From NCBI GenBank assembly GCA_002702655.1, contig PABB01000080.1:172188-236187 (forward strand): a DNA stretch of 64,000 nt, read 5' to 3'. The DNA is from Planctomycetaceae bacterium (lineage in GTDB: Bacteria > Planctomycetota > Planctomycetia > Pirellulales > Lacipirellulaceae). Below, one piece after another: positions 60,501-64,000 of the stretch; the first letter of the stretch is position 1; every line of letters begins with the position of its first letter. The notes under the pieces are model-generated. The model saw only the letters and a list, made by a program, of their open reading frames with translations. It had not been told where the DNA came from and ran no database searches. Both the position numbers and the translations under genes were made by a program.

Positions 60501-62080
60501 ACATCGGGCGGCTCAACACAAGCCATAGCCGTCGACTCAACAACGTTCGCGGGGTGGGGATGGGCTCCTTTCACAAGCGCTTTTTGCACCCGATAGGCGG
60601 CGAAGACCGTTCCTTCCTCAATATCAACCGCGTGCGGGGCAACCTCCGTTTCAAGTTGCCCTACATCCTCTCGAAGCGGTCGAGGGTGCAAAGGAGAATG
60701 CTCGCTGCCCAGGGGCGAAGCATCGTTTGTTCCGTCGGCACCGCGAGGCACTCTTGCTTTATCACTAGCGCTACCACTTGGCTCAGTCTCTGGGGTAGTT
60801 GGAGGGCTAGCCGGTTCCAGGCGAGCCACTGCTCCGTTGTGATCGGACAACCGGGCAGTGCTGTTACTCCGCCCGTTCCGTCCTCTAAGAGGTAGCCAAC
60901 TAGCTCGACTACCGGATCCATTTCCGGCGCGACCTCCTGCTGGAACAATTGACGAAGTGTCTCGGCTGCCACTTTCTTGTTCTTGTCTGCAAATTCGCCC
61001 ATAGACATCCTCCTTCGATAGAGTTAGGAGCTGTTCATACGCTTCGTGTACTGACAGGCGACTTCCAGTGACGACAGCCGAAAGATCAGCCGTTGGCCCG
61101 TCGTGGTCGATTACGATGATTTGATTGTCGAACGTGGTGCCAAACTTTGTGTATTCTTTGCCGTCGATACCGATGTTGGCCCGTAAGTGGTAGCGTCCCG
61201 TGATTTCTTCCCACCAAGCGCGAAACGCGGGCCTGTCGAGTGCCATGCCGCGTCCAACGATTGCAACGAGGCGGCCGCCCGGCCTTAACCGAAGTAGCGC
61301 TTGCTCGATGTGCCTTGCTCCAAACGCCGTGCGATGGCCATTTACGCGACCTCCAGTGGCAGAAAAAGGCGGGTTCATTACGATTGCGTGGTAGCTCTTC
61401 TCGGGCGGAAGAACATTGTCGAGCCGTTCGGCATCCAGTGCCGAGGAAACAAACCCCTGGGCCAACAAGAGGTCGCGGCGGCGTTGGTCTATTTCGTTCG
61501 TTTCAACCTGGGCTCCGGCCAAGCGGGCAAGCACGGCAATGTTGCCTGTGCCGGCGCTTGGTTCGAGCACGTTCATGCCGGGCTGAAGGGCGGCGGCTTT
61601 CACCACGACAAGAGCCTGCGCGGGCGGCGTGCTAAACTGTTGGAAGTCTATCTGGCGTTGGTCGCGTCTTGATTGAAGCGGTAGACGGGCCTGTTCCGAA
61701 AGCAGCCACTCTATTGCCGCTTTGCAATCTGAGATGTCAAAGTCGATGCGATTTAGAAAGATGTTGAAGCCGGCTTCGGCAGCGTCATATGCTTCACGCG
61801 CGTAGCCCGCTGAGCTTCCGAAGATGTCTCGGGCTAGCTCAGAGACTGCCTTGTTGTCGAACCTGGCCTGTGGGTCTGCTTCGAGCAAGGCGGCAAAGCG
61901 AAGTGCGAAACGCGAGGCAGAGTCTTCGCTATTCGCGCTACCTACAATGGAAGGAAGGGTGGCCGTGCCGTCGAAGTCAAGAAGTAGCTGTACGTCATGC
62001 GTAGCGCTGGAGGTAGCGTGCGAGCCGACGCTTGCATTCGACGCGATTCTGTCTGGCCCGTTCCGGCGGCGCTGTACCAT
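57512..62080 (-). CDS. DarB-like N6-adenine methylase fused to a strawberry-notch-type helicase
   Basis: 1522 residues from the ATG at 62080 with GGAGAGG just before it; a TTG at 62110 is possible. An N-terminal helical region is followed by an adenine methylase (about 130-330): FSTPPAQALVVVKAA, NVLEPSAGTGNIAVLAR with the SAM motif, and VMNPPFSATGG with the NPPF catalytic motif. A linker rich in Ser and Pro follows, then a superfamily 2 helicase of the strawberry-notch type: GDGTGIGKGREIYAF as Walker A (about 590), VIAFDEAHLMKNA as motif II, FSATGATEARHMAPYERLGLWG, and a C-terminal helicase domain with SGAGSTGISVHSDV and QLSWSADQQMQAFGRVHRSNQ. The fusion matches the DarB-type anti-restriction proteins of P1 and many plasmids. 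It protects incoming element DNA from restriction, by inference. Confidence 0.88.
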   Translation of the reverse strand: MVQRRRNGPDRIASNASVGSHATSSATHDVQLLLDFDGTATLPSIVGSANSEDSASRFALRFAALLEADPQARFDNKAVSELARDIFGSSAGYAREAYDAAEAGFNIFLNRIDFDISDCKAAIEWLLSEQARLPLQSRRDQRQIDFQQFSTPPAQALVVVKAAALQPGMNVLEPSAGTGNIAVLARLAGAQVETNEIDQRRRDLLLAQGFVSSALDAERLDNVLPPEKSYHAIVMNPPFSATGGRVNGHRTAFGARHIEQALLRLRPGGRLVAIVGRGMALDRPAFRAWWEEITGRYHLRANIGIDGKEYTKFGTTFDNQIIVIDHDGPTADLSAVVTGSRLSVHEAYEQLLTLSKEDVYGRICRQEQESGSRDTSSIVPAGGRAGNGSGSRASWLPLRGRNGRSNSTARLSDHNGAVARLEPASPPTTPETEPSGSASDKARVPRGADGTNDASPLGSEHSPLHPRPLREDVGQLETEVAPHAVDIEEGTVFAAYRVQKALVKGAHPHPANVVESTAMACVEPPDVTYQHHLPADVIAEGRVSNLQLEDVIHAGQATNLLLPDGSRKGHWNGDGTGIGKGREIYAFIYNELQQGRTKHVHISASHQLCADAERDRDAIGLPLPIVHQARFKTADIIEAPSGVLFTTYTMLSTDYAGKRQRFEQLVEWLGPDFDGVIAFDEAHLMKNAAATPHGGKATVDQGTQRGNMGIELQRRFPKARVRYFSATGATEARHMAPYERLGLWGAGAPFADFSTFLVAMERGGVAAMEMLCRDLKSVGTYLSRTISYGPTRNPDGNIVPNSAVEYEPLLHRLTEDECRQYDQIADLWSELLIAFESAEQNACQRRNGNRYAQFYSAQQRFFLQLMMAYTLPDVIPAIEADLREGRSVVLSLFNTGEAQTDRKVADARSHGLELSELDATPREMIVQLIEKQFPIHQYQEQTDHVTGNVIRVRVEDAAGNPEINRENQRRQQELLDKVADLDFPQNPLDAILARFGPDNVAEISGRTHRFEYGKYVRRKLKGVPRRQLNEYETRLIQRGQKRIAVISGAGSTGISVHSDVAARNQQRRVFYAFQLSWSADQQMQAFGRVHRSNQSSAPIIRLVLLDLAGQKRLVNAVSKRLAALGALTKGERHSLSSDLFRPEDVTDEYGKAALSRLYRDIQYGTYSDGGINLQLLDRMGVLNKEKTAVRDSYSSNVEQFLNRIMVLHVTVQNRVFDLFYEGYLKAVEAAKRQSAFDFGVEEIRARNLRRIAEPETLFVDPGSGARTMLHELEGKVDVVRNSFGAAVHAAKIGFYRNIRSERIYAVSKHWDEDRNELLLMAVKDQRRSLEPHELAKKYEKVEPEIARNWWEAEYERTPATEPKRFHLLSGALFPIYDKVMGSSGIQSVKIARAVLHDGQSLVGLNLAAADVPQVKQRLGIGTPLGKAPSMEILELVAGGSLIELDNGWRLTSSLISGDEVLELVLNGVAVNRDELLGYGFSEEIIQFKRRWFVLLDEAPTVLPRLLSNRKPIRDMTLSNAST

Positions 62081-62542
62081 CCTCTCCTTTGTTTCATCGC
62101 ACTTTCGCAACCTCTATGGAGTTGGGCAACGAGTCTTGCGAGTGAAAGAGGATAGTATGCAGTGCGGTGCTTTCGACGTTACATAATGTGGCGCGCCAGG
62201 TGTTGTTGACGTAAGAGGTAGTGCAGTTCGAGGCAATTGACGAAACCCATGCCGTACTGGTTAACAAAGCAAAGTGCGCTTCGCACTAGAAAAAGTCCAG
62301 TCACCGCGCATTAGAATTTTTCCAATCGATCACTTCGATCTCATCAACAGTCTCGCTTCGCGAGCCGCAACTTCTTATACGTAGGCTACCTCTACTAAAG
62401 AATGTACATACGAAGCGCAGAAAGCGGTGACATGGCGAACGACACGACGTCGATCATCTGGCATTTTTTGTGCAACATCGTTTTGCGACGAGCCATAATA
62501 AGCCAAATGTCGTCACCGCAAGGAGACGACGAGACAACAGCA
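62081..62542. other. Divergent intergenic region
   Basis: About 460 bases between the DarB-like gene (minus) and the next plus-strand gene. A small hairpin AGTGCG-CTT-CGCACT lies at 62273-62287. The plus-strand frame is open from 62402, so the true start could be anywhere from 62402 to 62543. Confidence 0.45.
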
Positions 62543-63247
62543 ATGCGACAAAAGAGAGCAAACTACAAGTGCGAAGCAACAACACTTGACGGTTTCATCC
62601 AGCAGCTTGCAGTAGCCTACATAGCTCGCCGCTACTTCTTCTACGTCACCGGTGATGTTCCAAAGCGATTGACAAGTGAAGAACATGATCGACGTCTGCT
62701 CGAAAAGTTTGAGGTTGCGCAAAGTAAGTGGTCGCGCTACCGGCGAAGAAAACGTAACGGATCGGATGGGCGACCACTGGCCAACGTACAATACATTCGC
62801 TATCGCTCCTTTTGGGTGCTGCTTGCAACGGGCGGCTCCCACCGGTTCTTTGAAGAACATGGAACGCCAGAGGATAACCCGACAGGGAATGCCCAATTTC
62901 GCGACGTAAGGCAAGCACCCATTTGCTACGGCGGCTATTCGATCGGCTGGAGGGAGCGGACTTCTGTGCGGTTGAGCGCGACGGCCTACCGCGATTTGAA
63001 GAGCTACTTTCTAAGATTGGCTACAAGCAGCCCAGGAACGAAGCTCTTGGAGCAGGAGTTTTGGCGATTTCCTTTTGAACCATATGGAGGCGTAATTCGC
63101 CAAGTGCTATCGATTCATCGGACCGTTAACAGGGCACGGAAAACTGCAGGTCTGCGGGAGGTGCCCAGGGAGTGCCTGAGACTCAAACGGCGTGTTGTTA
63201 GGCCTTTTGAGCCGGTCGATGTAGCGGCACTGCCTTTGGCGGCGTAG
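62543..63247 (+). CDS. Hypothetical element protein, conserved type
   Basis: 234 residues from the ATG at 62543; in-frame ATGs at 62402 and 62507 would add up to 47 residues, and no start has a well-placed ribosome site. The sequence is basic and has TTLDGFIQQLAVAYIARRYFFYVTGDVPKRL, EKFEVAQSKWSRYRRRKRNG, NVQYIRYRSFWVLLATGGSHRFFEE and ICYGGYSIGWR. I know this general pattern from mobile elements of many bacteria, where it often lies near helicase and anti-restriction genes, but its function is not known to me. It reads away from the DarB-like gene and is followed after 44 bases by another small gene. Confidence 0.65.
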   Translation: MRQKRANYKCEATTLDGFIQQLAVAYIARRYFFYVTGDVPKRLTSEEHDRRLLEKFEVAQSKWSRYRRRKRNGSDGRPLANVQYIRYRSFWVLLATGGSHRFFEEHGTPEDNPTGNAQFRDVRQAPICYGGYSIGWRERTSVRLSATAYRDLKSYFLRLATSSPGTKLLEQEFWRFPFEPYGGVIRQVLSIHRTVNRARKTAGLREVPRECLRLKRRVVRPFEPVDVAALPLAA

Positions 63248-63291
63248 TCGGTGACGTGGATCTTTGTTTTGAAACTGTATGGAGGGATATT

Positions 63292-63789
63292 ATGAAGAAC
63301 ACTTCACCGCATAGAAAAGCCGCAGAGGGGGCCGCATTAGTCGATTTATTTGACAAGGCGGCACCGACTTACGGAGCAGCACTTCGCACGCGTGAACAGC
63401 GAGAGCGGCTGTCACGTTTGGCCAAGGAGGTTGCGGAGATGTTGGACGCTCTAGACGGGGCGCTTAAAGCCGACCGAGAGCGGGCGATATCACTCATTGC
63501 GGAATACTGTGGGCTATTGGAGGTCGTCGTGGAAGACCTTGCTTGTATCCGCGACATCGATGAGACATTTGGCGGCCGGGGGCGGAAGCTGCCGCGAATT
63601 GCGGGCCTCGCAGAAAAGCTGGAGCGCGGACTCTCGTACTTGCTCGGCATGTTCTCGGTGGCAAGTTCAGGAGAGAATCTATCACCTCTAAACTGGAAGC
63701 TCATTGAGCGAGACGTTCAGAAGGTGCTCGGAACAGCGCAATCAATTGGCGCGGAAGGCGAATTGGCAGAACGCAAGCTTGCTGCCTAA
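63292..63789 (+). CDS. Hypothetical helical element protein
   Basis: 165 residues from the ATG at 63292, with GGAGGGAT at an ideal distance. The frame is open to 63256. The protein is almost wholly helical and charged: RTREQRERLSRLAKEVAEMLDALDGALKADRERAISLIAEYCGLLEVVVEDLACIRDID and AGLAEKLERGLSYLLGMF, which suggests a coiled-coil or helix-bundle protein. No family is recognised. It probably shares a transcript with the gene 44 bases upstream, and a terminator follows. Confidence 0.65.
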   Translation: MKNTSPHRKAAEGAALVDLFDKAAPTYGAALRTREQRERLSRLAKEVAEMLDALDGALKADRERAISLIAEYCGLLEVVVEDLACIRDIDETFGGRGRKLPRIAGLAEKLERGLSYLLGMFSVASSGENLSPLNWKLIERDVQKVLGTAQSIGAEGELAERKLAA

Positions 63790-63832
63790 AGGGTTAGAAA
63801 GGTTTTACTGTGCTCACATTCAACAATCCAAC

Positions 63833-63870
63833 GAAGCCTTGCGGCGGACACCCGCGAGGCTTCTCTTTTT
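63833..63870 (+). terminator. Rho-independent terminator
   Basis: GAAGCCT (63833-63839) pairs with AGGCTTC (63857-63863), with GCGG/CCGC inside, followed by TCTTTTT. It ends the plus-strand pair of element genes. Confidence 0.85.
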
Positions 63871-64000
63871 GCATCAGTGTCGCGCCGGTAATGGGTGCAA
63901 CCTACATTAAGTCGGTTGCGGCTCAGAGCAGGATTCAGTGGTAGATGTAATATTGTGGCGGATAGGTCGTGCCAACCGCAAACGTGCTGGAAATCGATCG
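63871..64000. other. Right edge of the window
   Basis: 130 bases with no supported gene. The frame near the end is too short to judge. Confidence 0.3.

Larger units (their letters stand above)
46840..64000. mobile_element. Integrated mobile element, left end at tRNA-Pro, right end outside the window
   Basis: G+C drops visibly after 46,882 and the content changes from glycan enzymes to mobile-element genes: integrase, excisionase-like protein, winged-helix protein, D12 adenine methylase, DUF932 protein and a DarB-like methylase-helicase. None of the genes seen encodes a relaxase, type IV secretion protein, terminase or capsid, so ICE, prophage and satellite cannot be told apart here. The element continues past 64,000. 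Confidence 0.75.

Noticed and set aside
46883-64000. Conjugative element or complete prophage
   Set aside because: No relaxase, secretion, terminase, portal or capsid gene is seen in the visible part, so neither can be claimed.
1-64000. CRISPR array or rRNA operon
   Set aside because: I saw no regularly spaced identical repeats of CRISPR length and no rRNA-like sequence.

Overview
The window looks like a chromosome segment of a planctomycete, probably from the Pirellulales/Lacipirellulaceae. This rests on several marks seen together: repeated dockerin-like DFDGDGDVDGADF-type segments directly before PEP-CTERM tails, an LEPR-XLL N-terminus, a DUF1559 pseudopilin-like protein, a sulfatase, very large secreted carbohydrate enzymes, and high G+C from position 1 to about 46.8 kb.

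Layout. 1-4.2 kb: two secreted dockerin/PEP-CTERM proteins (one partial, one with an endonuclease/exonuclease/phosphatase domain) and a convergent DisA_N-type protein. 4.4-13 kb: a secreted helical protein, a HEAT-repeat lipoprotein, a two-domain Fe3+/thiamine-type ABC permease, and a large lipoprotein upstream of an ABC ATPase that lacks a visible permease. 13-16 kb: lower-G+C genes of unknown function and unexplained spacer. 16-19.5 kb: a PEP-CTERM beta-propeller protein and a sulfatase.

19.7-46.4 kb is a polysaccharide utilisation locus whose parts point to rhamnogalacturonan-I pectin with arabinan side chains. It holds a 1438-residue protein fusing two SGNH esterase domains to a GH2 enzyme, a DNRLRE PEP-CTERM protein, a GH28, a PL22-like oligogalacturonate lyase, two PL11 rhamnogalacturonan lyases (one with LEPR-XLL, LamG and dockerin segments), a GH106 alpha-L-rhamnosidase, a tandem GH43 arabinanase-like protein and a GH127 beta-L-arabinofuranosidase. 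A beta-strand-repeat PEP-CTERM protein and a DUF1559 protein lie between them. Together they could deacetylate the pectin, cut its backbone, strip rhamnose and galactose, and remove the arabinan.

At 46,840 a tRNA-Pro(CGG) gene is cut off inside its anticodon arm. From there to the right edge the sequence is lower in G+C and has the content of an integrated mobile element. It carries a tyrosine recombinase, an excisionase-like protein, a winged-helix protein, a D12-type adenine methylase with a DQPF motif, two related small proteins, a DUF932 protein, a zinc-ribbon methyltransferase, a secreted lectin-fold-like protein and a DarB-like adenine-methylase/strawberry-notch helicase. No conjugation or capsid genes are visible, and the right end lies outside the window.

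The most unusual feature is about 1 kb inside that element (54,009-55,014) with no credible gene. It is packed with hairpins closed by GNRA and UUCG tetraloops, ends in a terminator-like hairpin, and near its 5' end carries an essentially perfect 34-nt group II intron domain V, with no reverse transcriptase nearby. I read it as a large structured RNA, possibly a circularly permuted group II intron.
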